Assembly: GCA_021399435.1 (NCBI GenBank)
Contig: JAJTUP010000031.1
Location: 434,001-498,000 of the forward strand
DNA from: Diaporthe sp. PMI_573
Taxonomy: Eukaryota > Ascomycota > Sordariomycetes > Diaporthales > Diaporthaceae
Reading direction: 5' to 3'
Length of the DNA: 64,000 nucleotides
Under the pieces are notes generated by a model. That model was not told the DNA's origin. It saw only the letters and a list, made by a program, of their open reading frames with translations, and searched no databases. A program made the position numbers and the translations under genes. This document shows, in pieces, positions 34,434 through 46,064 of this stretch (positions are counted from its first letter, which is position 1; each line of letters starts with the position of its first letter).

Positions 34434-36231
34434 TCAATGAAGCCTGGACCCGTCCTTTGTCCTCACCTTTATATATCTCACCACCTCGGCACCATCGTCA
34501 GTCACGCTCCGCTCAGCCACTACCTTGTAGCCGCCAATGATCGGCAGCACCTTTGTCCACACGGTCCAGTAGATGCCTCCAAGAATAAGAACGCCCACGC
34601 CGACCACGGGGAAGATGTAGTACGGATAGCCCTCGGCGTCCCAGCTCCCTGTCGGTGGTATGAACGGCACAATGGCCAGGAAGACGTTCATCGCCAGGAA
34701 TAGTAGCGTGACAGGGAGGTAGGTATGCCACGGTGACGACCAGTTCTCCGACTTCTTGAACTGCAGATAGATGAGCCCGCCCGCCACGAATCCATTGATC
34801 CACACTCCAGGGTACGCTTTTGGTGTGTTAGTAGCCTGCTCAGAGCCTGAATTATGAGAGGGGGGATACTGACTGTATAGATCAACAATAAAGTTGTACG
34901 CCGGCCCTGCAGGTGGAGCGACGAGAATGATAACTGTAATGAGCCAGTGTAGGAACAGCTATTCACAGCAGTCAGCAACTTCGTCTTTTAGCGGGTTCAG
35001 TGATATATAGCACCTACCGAAGCTGCAGGCGCGTTGGCCGGCTTGTTCGATGCCCAAAACCTGCTGAAAGGCAGCATGCCCTCCTTGCCCAGCTCCTGGT
35101 TCAGTCTCGCATGCGCAAAGGACACAGCCAGGACGTTGCCCAAATTGCTGAGGGCCACAAATGCCGGCAGGCTCCTAGCACCGGCGCTCTCCCCAAACAC
35201 ATTGCGGAAGAAAAGCCCGGCGACGATGACCTCCGACTTGGCGAGGTCACTCTTGGGAATCGCAGCGAAATACGCGACATTTGCCAGCAGGTACAGCACT
35301 GTAACTCCTCCGACCGCGAGGGGCGCAGCAACAGCGAGGGTCCGCTTCGGGTTCTTGAGCTCGCCGACCACATAGTTCGCATTCTCCCAGCCCTTGTAGC
35401 TGTACACAATCCTCAAAAGGGCTGTCGCATAGCCATAAGCCCCACCATTGCCATATCCGTCGCCCTCCTCAATAGCGAAGGAGTTGTCGAAGTTGTGCGG
35501 ATTGGGCACCAGCCGTCGCCCCGCAAGGGCGGCAAAGCCGCTGAAAACAATGAAGATGAGGATCACCACCTTGAATATCCCCAGCACGTTCACGAGGCGG
35601 AGGCCCCATTTTGGCAGCACCGAGTGCAACCCCACGGCGAACGTCGCACAGGCGATCCCGAGTCCTCTCGCCGCCCACCCGTCGGGCTCCGACGACCCAG
35701 ACGCGAAAAGGACGTAGCGCCCAAAGGCCAGGGAGTTGCCCGACGAAAAGCCCAGCAGGATCATCTGCGAGGCGAGGACGCAGGTCGCCAGGTATCGGGG
35801 GTGGCGGTACACGCGCTCGAGGTAGTTCTTCTCGCCGCCGGACCTGGGGATCGCGAGGCCGAATTCGAGGAAGACGGATAGACCTGCGAAGGTGAGGATG
35901 CCGCCGATCAGCCACAGCATTATGCTTATCCCGACTGAGCCTGTGGATGCGAAGATGCCGGATGGCGTTGAGAAGACTGCTTTCTGTCAATAACATCGCC
36001 CGAGTGGCACATTTCAGGACAGGAGTACTCACTTCCTGTGCCGATCATCTTGTTCAATATGAGGAACACGGCACCAGTCACACCGATCTTCCTCGACTCG
36101 GAAAACTTGAAGGCTTGCTCATCCTGAACCTGCCCACTCGCATACTCGGGCGGGGAGTCCTCGCCGCGAGCCAAGGCCGAGTTGTATTGCTCGCCGGCTT
36201 TAGGGGACGAGTCCCCTTTGTGGTCGACCAT
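34434..36231 (-). CDS. High-affinity methionine permease-like amino-acid transporter (MUP1-type)
   Basis: Four exons: 36231-36033, 35976-35018, 34958-34874, 34816-34434; 541 aa, as expected for the family. Splicing of exon 1 to exon 2 restores NKMIGTGIFSTPSGIF, the conserved first helix of APC-superfamily permeases related to yeast Mup1. Later landmarks include SYKGWENANYVVGELKNPKRT and FVALSNLGNVLAVSFAHARLNQELGKEG, followed by the helices of exons 3 and 4 (GPAYNFIVDLY, YPGVWINGF). Likely 12 helices, plasma membrane. It should import methionine or related amino acids. Methionine supply feeds SAM, which the PKS1 methyltransferase uses, but such permeases are common housekeeping genes, so no link is implied by position alone. 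Confidence 0.9.
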
Positions 36232-39096
36232 CTTGCACAGTCTCTGCAGATACAACACAGCCTGAGATATGGACTGAGAGACAGGTGGACCCTCACGCTA
36301 GATGGGGAAAAGACGTTGGGCCGCCTTTATAACCTCCGCACTTGAAAAGCAAAGATGCACGACGGCGTGCCAAGCGTGTAGCTACGTACCGATCCAACCT
36401 CTCGGCGCCTTGTGGTCTTGGTATTCTATGGCACATCATTTACAGAGTAGGTGATGCAAGAGTGCCTTTGTACAACGCTGACCCAATAACGGTGTGTGCA
36501 AGCGTCACTCAGCATTCCTATAGGGAACCAAATTCACCCTTGGATTCGGTGGCGTTCTGGGCAAGGCCAGGCTGTTTTTCAATGCGCTTCCTTCACAGGC
36601 ATGTCCACTCGGTTGGTGCCGAGCAAAAGGGCCTACGCCAAGCAGCATATCAAGCGACCCAGTGGGGCTGCCTAGGTGCTCTACTGTGTTGTACAGCGGT
36701 TGCATGGGTGCTGAACCACCTTCCGGAAACGATTATAAGAAAACGGCCCTGTGCCCTGGAGATCACCCGGCTTGTGTCGCTTTTGCTCGTTTTAAGCTTA
36801 TTCCGTGATCGAAGGCGTTATTGCACCAGCGGCGCCGAGACACTTGGCGCCACAACTGCACCCAACCAGCGCTTGCTCGCGCCAGGCAGCTGTGCTGGAA
36901 AGTCAACACCAGGGCCAGTGATCCTTCGTCTTGACTTTTGTCACCCGTTGTTATGGTTGCTGATACGAGGCTCTCTCACAGCAAGCCGGACTCGTGGGCA
37001 GCTGCTGACTAGGGAGGGAGAAGGAGCGATCGTGTTGGACCTTTTGACGAATGTTCTGGATCAAGTCTGCCCACCCTGCGTAGGATTCAGCCCCTGAGAT
37101 TGGTGGTGTATTCTTGGGGGCATAACACGCACGCCGTCGTACCAGGCGGGCTGGGGCGGGCCAGACGCGGCTGGCAAGATGGGATGGGCGTCGACTGCGT
37201 GTGGTATCACATCATAAGTCCCATGAATCCCTCTATCATAGCTCTTTCCAAGTTTTCTTGTACACTCAGTTCGACATCGTGCGGTTCATCGTGTGATGCA
37301 TCGTCCGCCTGCCTGCTGTGATCAATGTGGTATAGACTACAGCGATGCAGGATAGCTTTCAAGATGCATAGGCCAGCACGTAGTTAATCACCTACCGAAA
37401 GAAATGAAACGGCCACTGCAGCTATCGTGTGAGGTTGCTCTGAATTGTTCCAATGTATCAGATACTGTGAGTCTTTAGTAACTAGAGTATGCTCTTTCAA
37501 GGTGCAGGATGAGTTCTAGTGGTCCCACTTGAGAACTTGTCGATCGTGAGACAGATTGTCAAGAGCAAATTCGTAAAGCTTTCGCTCTGAATTTCTCTCA
37601 GAGGTCGTACCCAGACCTGCCTCCGTGTTATGACATGATCTAGATGTGCTAGAAATATATGACTATGACAGCTAGGGGAACTCAACCCTTTTGCTTCTCA
37701 TATTTGTATTTGTGTTTGTGTGTGGAAGGGTAGGTTTATCTCCTAGCATCGTTAGTCCATCCTTGTGTTCCTCATCACAAATATTACCTTGTTGCTTAAA
37801 TTCAAAAGAACTGGGAACCAACTGTATATGGGATAGGCTAGATACGCCGTGGATTTATGCTGAGAATGCAGTGCTTTCGGTGTTCAGTTTGGGCTTGGCC
37901 TTATCAGGCTTGAAGCAGCAGGCTCGAGACTGCTAGCTGGCAAATATCTTAATGCGTGGAAGATGTGTCACAAGATATTATTATGTGAAGGGGGAGAGTA
38001 GGCCTGGGCTAAAAGTATTGAAGCTCTTGAACCAGCCGCAGCAGGAGTGGGTGTTCATGGAGCCCATCTAAACCTTGTCACTGCAGGTACATGGCCACAA
38101 AAGACTTTAGTCCCTGCTGCAAACACAGCAGTACATCGAAATGAGTGTTTAAGACTGCACTCCCTTTTGTCTTCCAGGGCCAGTATCCATGCAGCTTGTT
38201 ATGCATCACGCGGATAACAGCGTTTTTGTTGCTATGGGCCAAAGCATGGCCACGCCTTTCAGCCTAGCAACATGGCCTGGGATTTCAGGGCACACACTTC
38301 GGCGCGGAAACAGACTCGAGCTATTCTTGTCCTGCACTGTAACACAACATGAGTGGGGGCTGTGAATTAAATTTGTCCCTAGTCGAATCAGCAATCGAAT
38401 CATCAATTGCCGCGAGCCGGCCCTCCACCTGGCTGCAGGTCCGGATATTTCAGGATGTAGCTCGCTCATCGTGGAGTCTTGGAGCCGGTCAAGCATCAAC
38501 ATATCTGCAATTTCTGCCAGGGTTTGTCAGCTTCAATAAAGTTGTCCCCTCGCGACTAGGGCCGGGGAGCTGCAGGTGTGTGTATTACAAGGTGCTGACG
38601 CAGCGAAGGACACCAAACGGGACCTGCGTACATGCCAATTCATCTTGCTCATCTCAGGTAGCGACCGGAATTCGGCTAGCATTTAATAGGGTAACAAGCC
38701 GTTTTACATCTTTCAGCCAGCCATCCTTGTAGTATGCTGCAACCCGCACGGCGGCGGCAGCCAATGACATTCTGACTGGTTGGCAGGGTTTAGCATCTCG
38801 CAGTTCTCTACATACCTCGGTATGCAATGCGGCTGAGGCAGAGTTGCCCTCCTTATCTTGCACCACTGAATGAAAAGCGGCACAGTGCCATGATTAAACC
38901 TGGCCTCAACTTGGCTGTGTTTCTCGGGGACGGATGTTGACAAGGCTCCCGACAAGTCCTTATAGCACAAGCATTGCCCATACAGATTCACGTTAAACGT
39001 TATGGGAGACGCTGCCCAGTTTTAACATCGCAGACAAAACAGGTTGCCTCGGAAGATTCAAAGAAACACTTCCCATATTACACATCTGACGGCCAT
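36232..39096. other. Long intergenic region between divergent genes
   Basis: Almost 2.9 kb without a supported gene. One long open frame (about 36342-37097) lacks an ATG start and any domain. No tandem repeat, terminal repeat or RNA gene is recognised. The region must contain the promoters of the permease and of the 768-aa membrane protein. Confidence 0.4.
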
Positions 39097-41651
39097 ATGG
39101 ACCATCCAGTAACACCAGCTTGGCCCGACTCAAACCACGACGTCTCACCAGGATATAAAGTCCATCTGGGTATCTGGACCGACTGGTCCCGGGGCCGTGT
39201 GCTGGGAGCAACCTTGACGCTTGATCGCCAACAGGCAAACTTTTTGATAGCATTCACGGCTTCTTTCGTTGTTCTCATCGGCCCTCGGTTCTGGCGTATT
39301 GTATGCCTATTCCTTCACCAGATCTATTCAACCTCGGAACCACGCGACGCCCTTCACCACCAACGCCAAGTTCTTTTACGCAACATGGAGTCACCAGAAT
39401 CAGGACTGGTAAGTAAGAGGCGCAGCTTCCTACTCAATGTCGTACTTCTAATCTCCATCGTGCAGCTCAAATTCGTAAACTTGTTTTACGCATGGCGCAA
39501 ACCAAACTTGAAAGCCGCTGTACGAATAGCTCCAGCCCTACTACTTGCTGTTCTCTCCACGGTTGCCTTCACAGTCGCTGGTGGATTTTCGTCCCAGGTC
39601 CAGTTTGGAAACGACGAAGTCGGCAGTGCCGTGCTACTTGATGGCTCGAACTGTGGCATTATAAATGTGAATACATCTTTCCGAGAAAAAGTGGAGGTTG
39701 GACTCGCAGGAGGCGCAGCGAAACTTTTCGATGGTGCTGGCAATTACGTCAAACAATGCTATCTTAGCAACAGAACGGGCGAAACCGACTGTAATCTCTT
39801 CATCTTGCAAAGACTACCGGGTTTTGTGGACAACATGGCACCGTGCCCTTTCAAAGATTCACTTTGCCGTAACAACTCGAGAAACTTGGTCTTGGATACT
39901 GGGTATCTCGACACCCATACTCACCTTGGATTGAATGCGCCGCCTGGGGAGAGAATGTTGTTCAGACGAAAATTTCAGTGTGCTCCGCTTTCAACAGAGG
40001 GACGTACTTCGGTACATCACAATTACATGCGATATTATTACGGAACACAGGATAGAATTTTCCCTACCGACTCGGGAACCTACAAGATGCACCTCAACTT
40101 CACGTATGAAGTTGAAAATATCGACATACAATACATTCGGAACAATGAAAATCTCCTCATTGAACGATCATACAAGCTAGGGTATGATTTCCAACTCATT
40201 TCTTTTTGAACCTCACTCTCAGTGTCTGGTTAGAAGAGGAACGCCGTCCTCTTCGACATGACCACTTTGAGTATATTGGCTTCTTTCTGGTGCCGCCATC
40301 CTAACGAGTATTTTCCGTGCAGAGACCGTTTTGCTGGTACCGCTAATGGAAATCCTGGTGCCGACATATCCAGTTCTTTTGTGCCCGACGCCGAGTTCGG
40401 ACGAACAGATGCCGACATTCTCATTGTATTCCTGTCCGGTCACGGGGTCACCTTTGGCGAACCTCTGTACGATGACTGGTACCAAGCCACCGAGCCCCTG
40501 GGGATCATTGGGAACCCAATTAATAATGAAACCATCACGACTTATCGCATGAAGGAAGCAGCGTCGCCGCTGGGTTGCGCCTCCCAGTGGCAATTCTGCA
40601 GCCATAGTACATCGGCATGCGGTCCGTTAGCCAGTTACTACGATGCCATATCGGGGGCAGAAGAGGTCTTCAAAAAGTTGGGGGCTGAGTCAGATGGCAG
40701 CAAATCTTTCCAAGGGGAACGTCTAGATTGGTTGGTGCGTTCCACGTACATCGACACCTTAAGAGAAGAAGATATGTTGCAAGTCTTACAAGACAACGCG
40801 TTACTGTCACAACTGGGCATGTTTGATGGCTATCAGAGCCACATACCAGAGAACGAGTGGCAACTTGATGTCACGTACTGGTTTTCTATCTTTCTTGCCG
40901 CATTACAATCGAGTCTACTACAGACAGCTTCGGGACGATTCGTCACAGACGAGAGCATGGCTATTTTCAGACCTGAAACCGATTCTGCGCGAAAATTGTG
41001 TTCGAATCAGGTATGCGTCTTACTATCTTCCCTCTGTTATGATGACTAACCCCTCCTTAGAAAATCCGAACTACACGATACGCATCTTTCAGCGTCTTTG
41101 GGCTTTTGTTTACGTATATTCTCGGAGTCTTAATTTTTGCCATGTCATGCTTTACACAGCCGGTATTGGCTTGTCTACACCGGCGTCACAATCACAGGCA
41201 ATATGCATATTTGGAGTGGGTAGCAAATGAGACGCTCCAATCTCATAGGCTTGCTCAGGAGAGGGCGAACGACACAAGATGGTCTCACTGCACGGCCTCG
41301 GTTCCGACCACAGACCCTGGTGTTCTCTTATCGAGCCTTGATATTAGCGACTTGAATCACCCCAGGTTCCCATCGAAAGTACAAGTTGAGATACCTCCGA
41401 GCTCGGATGCTATAGATGGGCGTGCAAGCACCTCTGAAACCCTAGAATGCGGAGGTTCTAGCCCAGGGCCGAACTGTGACAGCGCAAAAGAATCTCAAGT
41501 TATCAACGATGTGACGAATACCGCTGCAGAGCCTCCGCAAGTCTGCGTCCAAGACATGGCAACCGTGGCGTTGAGCCCAGTCCAGGAACAACAAGACGTG
41601 CTAAAACGCTGGCGTTGTAGAAACGCAAGACCTCTTGCCAGGGTGGTATGA
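39097..41651 (+). CDS. Large fungal membrane protein of unknown function
   Basis: Four exons: 39097-39408, 39466-40181, 40323-41010, 41061-41651; 768 aa. The start is the ATG of MDHPVTPAWP, as the family typically begins with such a short leader before VHLGIWTDWSRGRVLGATLTL. Predicted helices: FLIAFTASFVVLIGPRFW near the N-terminus, IAPALLLAVLSTVAFTVAG, then a long extracellular-looking domain (about 350 residues, many Cys and N-x-S/T sites), WFSIFLAALQSSLLQ and VFGLLFTYILGVLIFAMSCF, followed by a cytosolic tail. Intron 1 (57 nt) is a multiple of three without stops; intron 2 (141 nt, 40182-40322) is the least certain, because a two-intron alternative exists. Similar proteins are common in Pezizomycotina and, to my knowledge, functionally uncharacterised. 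Confidence 0.8.
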
Positions 41652-43023
41652 TTATGGGCCAAGCGGCCCTTGCCCTGGATGAGATGAGATGGATGAGTTA
41701 AGTGGTTACCCATCGGGGCTCATTCCCCGTGGGCTGAGACGCTCCGAGTTGACACCCTCCGAAGGCAGGCGGACCAGTCCGAATCTCTGAAGAGCCCCGA
41801 AGGCCCGAAAAGCACCGGCAACTGTGTCACCAACGGTGGCATTGATGACCGATTCAACTTCCGATGCGTTCGGCCCGCGACTGGAGAATGCCCAGGTGAT
41901 CTCGACAGGGAGGACTTGTTCTGAATCCGTTGCGGCAACAAGGAATGGTCTGTTTCTGGCCCATGATTCCAATTATACAGGCCCGGCGATTTCCATTCTC
42001 TTTGAGGACTTGTCGTGGAGCGTGGTGCTCAAAATGTCAGCATCGTCCATACCACATCATATACCGAAGCCTTGAGGTGGTGATCGTTATGGACCAAGAT
42101 CCACAAATGCGACTGTTGGTTCTCAAATATGGACTGACAAGTCCCGCTAAGTGGAGTTTGTGTTCCAATTTGAGGTAATGCCGACTGCGGATAATAGAGG
42201 TGTTTGGTGGATTTTGGCTGTTGGTCGTTAGCGTAGGATGAAACCCCGGCTTCGTTGTTGCAAGCCGAAGCCAACTGCAGAAAACGAAGCAAGACTGCGG
42301 ATTGATTGGCTGGCACTTCGGCCTCGGCAGTAAGCGCATCGCCCCCAAAATTGCATTCACGGGCAGTCTCGGCAGTAGGGGGGCCTAGCAGCTTGAATTG
42401 GGTCGACTCGCGACCGCGTGCACATGTGGCAGGGCACAGGCAGCTCGCTGTTAATTCGGCGCTTACATGCACGACCAAGACCCGACTTGCATATAATCTG
42501 CTAATCTGCCTTGCAAATCTCTGGCTGGCCCCCAAACACTCAGGGTGGGGGTCGGATGTGCTTTCTCAAAACGCGGTGCGACCCGCACATTAGTACGCAC
42601 CCAATACAGTGTGCCTTTACTCAGTAGCTTTTCTCGTAGATCATATCTCACACCGCGGCTGAGCTAGACATCGCGACGTTGTGTTGCATCGAACTGGCCA
42701 GGGTTTTCTTTAGCGTGGAGTATGAATCAGAATTGGCAACGCCTGTGCTATAAGAACGTTTCCAGAGCCTGCTTGAAAAAGATCCCCGCGAAACGCACCC
42801 TAAGCGGTGGCCTTTCTACGGTGCTGTGCCACTTTTCATACCGGTCACTTGCAAGTGGCCTGCTATAGAATTTTCGTGCATTCCCTCTTTCTCATATTAC
42901 ACTCTGCCATCGAGAAGCGTTGATTCTCTGCGGCACAGTCGTGCAATTTCCTTTTTTATCTTCGGCTTTTTTCTTTCCTTTTTTTTCAAGAAAAGAAAAA
43001 GAAAAGGCACTGCAGACATAACA
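41652..43023. other. Intergenic; ends in a pyrimidine/purine hairpin before the rhodopsin-like gene
   Basis: No gene is supported. The last 75 bp hold a pyrimidine tract (about 42970-42989) directly followed by a purine tract (about 42992-43007) that are nearly complementary, ending about 15 bp before the next ATG. Confidence 0.5.
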
Positions 43024-44690
43024 ATGGCCTCAGGCTTGGCTTCTCTGTTTCCAGGAGTAGACCTTTGCACCCTTCCAAGCGGCGTCCCGCCGGAGGGCCA
43101 GACCAGCAATTTGAATAACCCAACCACGTTGCTGAAAGACTTGACCATCATTATCACTGTTATACCAACAGTATTAGCGCTCATGTGTTCTTTTGGAAGA
43201 CTATGGGCAAATTTCAAGAGACGGAATTGGGGTGACTGTGTGTATCCTTGACGCATGACCATGACGGAAGATGCCTACGAGAGTCATCCATAGCTGACAA
43301 TTCCTCACGTGTAGACCTGGTCTTCCTAGCTCTGTTGGTTGCTGTTGCACAAAATGTGCTCCTCATAACCTGTAAGTGGAGCTATCTCCTCGTTCATCGA
43401 CCGAGCACCTAACTGACAATTGCAATAATAGTTGTCAAATATAATCGCCACATGTGGGATCTACCACTTTGCTGGATTAATGCGCAATTCTTGCAGGTAT
43501 GGTAGCCAGGGCTCGAATCCAGACGTGTTCAGTAAATCGTCGGCTAATCCAAGTTAAGGTGACAACTGCTTATGAGCTGATGACTGTTATTGGGCTGTTC
43601 TTAGCCAAGACCGCAACCTTGCTTCTATTTCATCAACTCTTCCAGGTCTCAAGACAAACGCGTTTGGCTATCCAACTTGGTATAATTGTCAACGCACTCT
43701 TATATGGTACAAGCTTTGCAGCTCTTGCCTACTGGTCACTCCCTCATGTTGGTGAAACATGGGATGACCTGATTGTCGGAGCTATGCTTCACCCTGACAC
43801 CAGTTACAAACCGATCAAATGGGGTGTGGGTCAGGCTACTTTGGGAACAGCCCTCGACATATACATTTTTGTCCTCCCGATTCCGACCATTGTCAAACTT
43901 CATCTTCCATCAAGAAAGCGAATTCAACTCATGGCCGTCTTTTTCACCGCAATACTGTAAGCCCATCTGACCAATTCTGCCGTCAATTCTGAACCGTACT
44001 AATAATCTGCTACAGGGGTATCGTCGCTAGTCTCGTATCACTTGCCTACAGGGTGAAATCGCTTTCAGACTCTGATCAGACATGGATCACAGGTGTTCTG
44101 ATGATTTGCAAGTAAGTCGTGTTCGGCTTCGGTGAAATATGTAGATCGCTATATTGACCGGATTTCCTAATACCAGTCAAGCCGAGCTCGCCGTGGCAAT
44201 CATCGTTTCGTCAATGCCAGGGTTCGCCAGCTTTATGCGGACAAATGTTATGGAGTCTAAGCTGTTTTCGTCACTTCGCTCCCTGTTCAGCAGTGTTATT
44301 ACCCACAGCGGCTCCGGTGGCACGACCAAGCAATCAAAAATTTTCAATTTAAACCAGCCACGACGGTCAAGCGGTCCTCGAGAGCGTGAAAAGCATTCTG
44401 GGGACTGCAAGATCAACAAACCATGGCCGGTCCACACTCCATATATCGTTGACATTGAGCATCAGCCACACCCTCCCCACTCCACTCACGAAGACTACGA
44501 TGTGAGAGCACAGGGCTCTGTTGAGGTTAAACGACTGTCGTGCTCCGATGGTTCGACCCAGCAATCAAACAATTCCAAGTTGAACCACCTGCGACCGACA
44601 AGCGATCCTCGAGGGAATGAAAGGAATTCTGGGGACTATGAGCTTACTGATTCATTGTCGGTGGACTCTCTATATATTGTCGATAGCTAG
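43024..44690 (+). CDS. Seven-helix rhodopsin-like (PTH11/SAT4-type) integral membrane protein with duplicated tail
   Basis: Six exons: 43024-43237, 43315-43371, 43432-43496, 43559-43956, 44016-44111, 44177-44690; 447 aa. Seven hydrophobic helices are visible: LTIIITVIPTVLALMCSF, YLVFLALLVAVAQNVLLIT, ELMTVIGLFLAKTATLLLF, LAIQLGIIVNALLYG, GTALDIYIFVLPIPTIVKL, LMAVFFTAILGIVASLVSL and ELAVAIIVSSMPGFASFM. Order, the WDLPLCW segment before helix 3 and the spacing match the fungal rhodopsin-domain family that includes PTH11-like receptors; these are plasma-membrane proteins, a few of which sense surface or host cues. The polar C-terminal tail contains a tandem duplication (period 231 bp), and the stop codon lies inside the second copy, so the protein appears shortened relative to its ancestor. 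Ligand and signalling partner are unknown. Confidence 0.85.
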
Positions 44691-44785
44691 CATCAGCCGC
44701 ACCATCTTCAATCTCCTCATGGAGACTGTGCTGCGAGAGCGCAGAGCTCTGTTGAAGTTGAGGGACTATTATGCGCGCCGGCTCG
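44322..44785 (+). repeat. Diverged 231-bp tandem duplication spanning the tail of the rhodopsin-like gene
   Basis: Copy 1 starts at about 44322 (CAATCAAA at 44331), copy 2 at about 44553 (CAATCAAA at 44562), giving a period of 231 bp = 77 codons. Protein copies align: FNLNQPRRSSGPREREKHSGD with SKLNHLRPTSDPRGNERNSGD, and TPYIVDIE with SLYIVDS. Copy 2 continues past the stop codon (44688-44690): the frame still reads HQPHHLQSPHGD, matching HQPHPPHSTHED of copy 1, and stays similar to about 44785. Confidence 0.85.
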
Positions 44786-45035
44786 GGAGTCTGGGTGCGT
44801 TTCTTGTTTCACTGATCGGTTATTTCGATAGGAAATCACATGGTTCATAGCTATCGGTACCTACTAAAAGCCTGTCGGGTTCCCCGTCGTGCCTGGTCAT
44901 GCCTATGAGGCGATATTAACAAAGTAGCACGGAATAAACAGCGGTGAGGATGCAACAAGCCCGTCAGGGCTTGTTGGCGTGTCCGTGTTCACAAGAACGA
45001 GCTTTGCCCGGGTGCCCGCTACGCGGCCCAGAGTT

Positions 45036-45218
45036 GTGAAACTACTACAACACTACAAAACTACAAAACTACAAAACTACAAAACTACAAAACTACAAAA
45101 CTACAAAACTACAAAACTACAAAACTACAAAACTACAAAACTACAAAACTACAAAACTACAAAACTACAAAACTACAAAACTACAAAACTACAAAACTAC
45201 AAAACTACAAAACTATAG
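45036..45218 (+). repeat. 8-bp tandem repeat array (ACAAAACT)n
   Basis: About 20 nearly perfect copies of ACAAAACT, starting with a few degenerate units (ACTACAACACTACAAAACT) and ending in CTATAGAACTATATTTATATAG. A hairpin, CAACAAGCCC-GTCA-GGGCTTGTTG (about 44952-44975), lies just upstream. Short tandem repeats of this kind often form the 3' end of fungal LINE-type retrotransposons, but no reverse transcriptase is present here, so a simple satellite is equally possible. The long open frame through it is an artefact of the repeat. Confidence 0.9.
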
Positions 45219-45728
45219 AACTATATTTATATAGTATAAATATATAAATGTAGCAGAGACCACCCATCTCGGCAAAATGTCGACTGTGTCACCAGATCCA
45301 GGCAAACCCAGTTGCCCGTACCTCCCCGGTTTTGAGGTCGACATTTTAACACACACTGCCCCTCCACCCTTCGACGGTGGCATGTACCCCCTCGGATCGT
45401 ATCCGTGGTGTAAGTAAAAGTGGCTATATTCTGTAACTCCTGCACGAGGCTCCTCCAGAGGAGCTGGCAGCGCTGCAGTACCTAGGTAGCTAATTCGGAA
45501 TAACTATGAGAGGAGTCTTTGGTCTAATACTACACTATACCGTCTCCTGTTGTGCAACCAATCCCTGTGATTACCTAGAATCAATAACGCGTGACAAACT
45601 TGTGAGCCGTGTAGACTTTCAACGTGCTGCATATACTGGGAACCTGAGGTGTCAGGCTTTCAAGATGACACCGACCCTGCAGCATTTACTTTTGGTGCAT
45701 TCGGAGCCCAGGTTGTCTCGTATTCAAG
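45219..45728. other. Decayed intergenic DNA with an 11-bp inverted repeat
   Basis: AT-rich at first. AAAATGTCGAC at about 45274-45284 is repeated in inverse orientation as GTCGACATTTT at about 45337-45347. No gene is recognised; it may be debris of a mobile element or the lost 5' part of the following glycosyltransferase relic. Confidence 0.4.
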
Positions 45729-46064
45729 TCTGTTGTTCATCACGCCGCTCATGACGCCTGGTCAACCCTCCCCGACTGCTCGTCCTGGCCGGTGTCCCAC
45801 ATCTGCTTCTGCCGCTGTGGTTGGACCTCTAGAGCTTTGCCACCCTGGTTGAGAACTGGGCTCGGCGTATGGGGGTGCCCCAAATCTTCCCCTTCCTAGA
45901 CGCCTGACTGTACCAGCGAAGCTGTGATGAGGCTGCTCGATATGCGAGAGGAGGGTTAGAAATACTGCCGCAATGCAACGCTTCTGGGCGAGAAGGCGAA
46001 GGAGATGCCGCGTAGGTATGGAGCTGCAGACATCATTGCAGGCTTGGCTAGGAGTGGTACGTAG
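45729..46064 (+). pseudogene. Relic of a UDP-glycosyltransferase (GT1/UGT) C-terminal domain
   Basis: Translating in pieces gives the recognisable end of a fungal family-1 UDP-glycosyltransferase: a His-rich start (VHHAAHDAW) where the donor-binding HHGGA segment belongs, a frameshift, GVPHLLLPLWLDL, a stop, SFATLVENWARRMGV, another stop and frame change, then AVMRLLDMREEG, a stop, KYCRNATLLGEKAKEMPRRYGAADIIAGLARSG and a final stop at about 46062. These match the order GVPQ...PLW.DLY.FATLVE...A...LGE.A.....R..AA..IA.LA.SG of the family. At least three stops and two frame changes make it non-functional. The N-terminal acceptor half is not visible. Confidence 0.7.

Noticed and set aside
36342..37097. 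251-codon open frame
   Set aside because: No ATG start, irregular composition and no recognisable motif; it lies in the promoter region of the permease gene.
44979..45218. Open frame encoding repeated KTTKLQNY units
   Set aside because: Pure product of an 8-bp tandem repeat read in three frames; no start context or domain.
45036..45218. CRISPR-like regular array
   Set aside because: The units abut without spacers and the genome is fungal; it is a simple tandem repeat.
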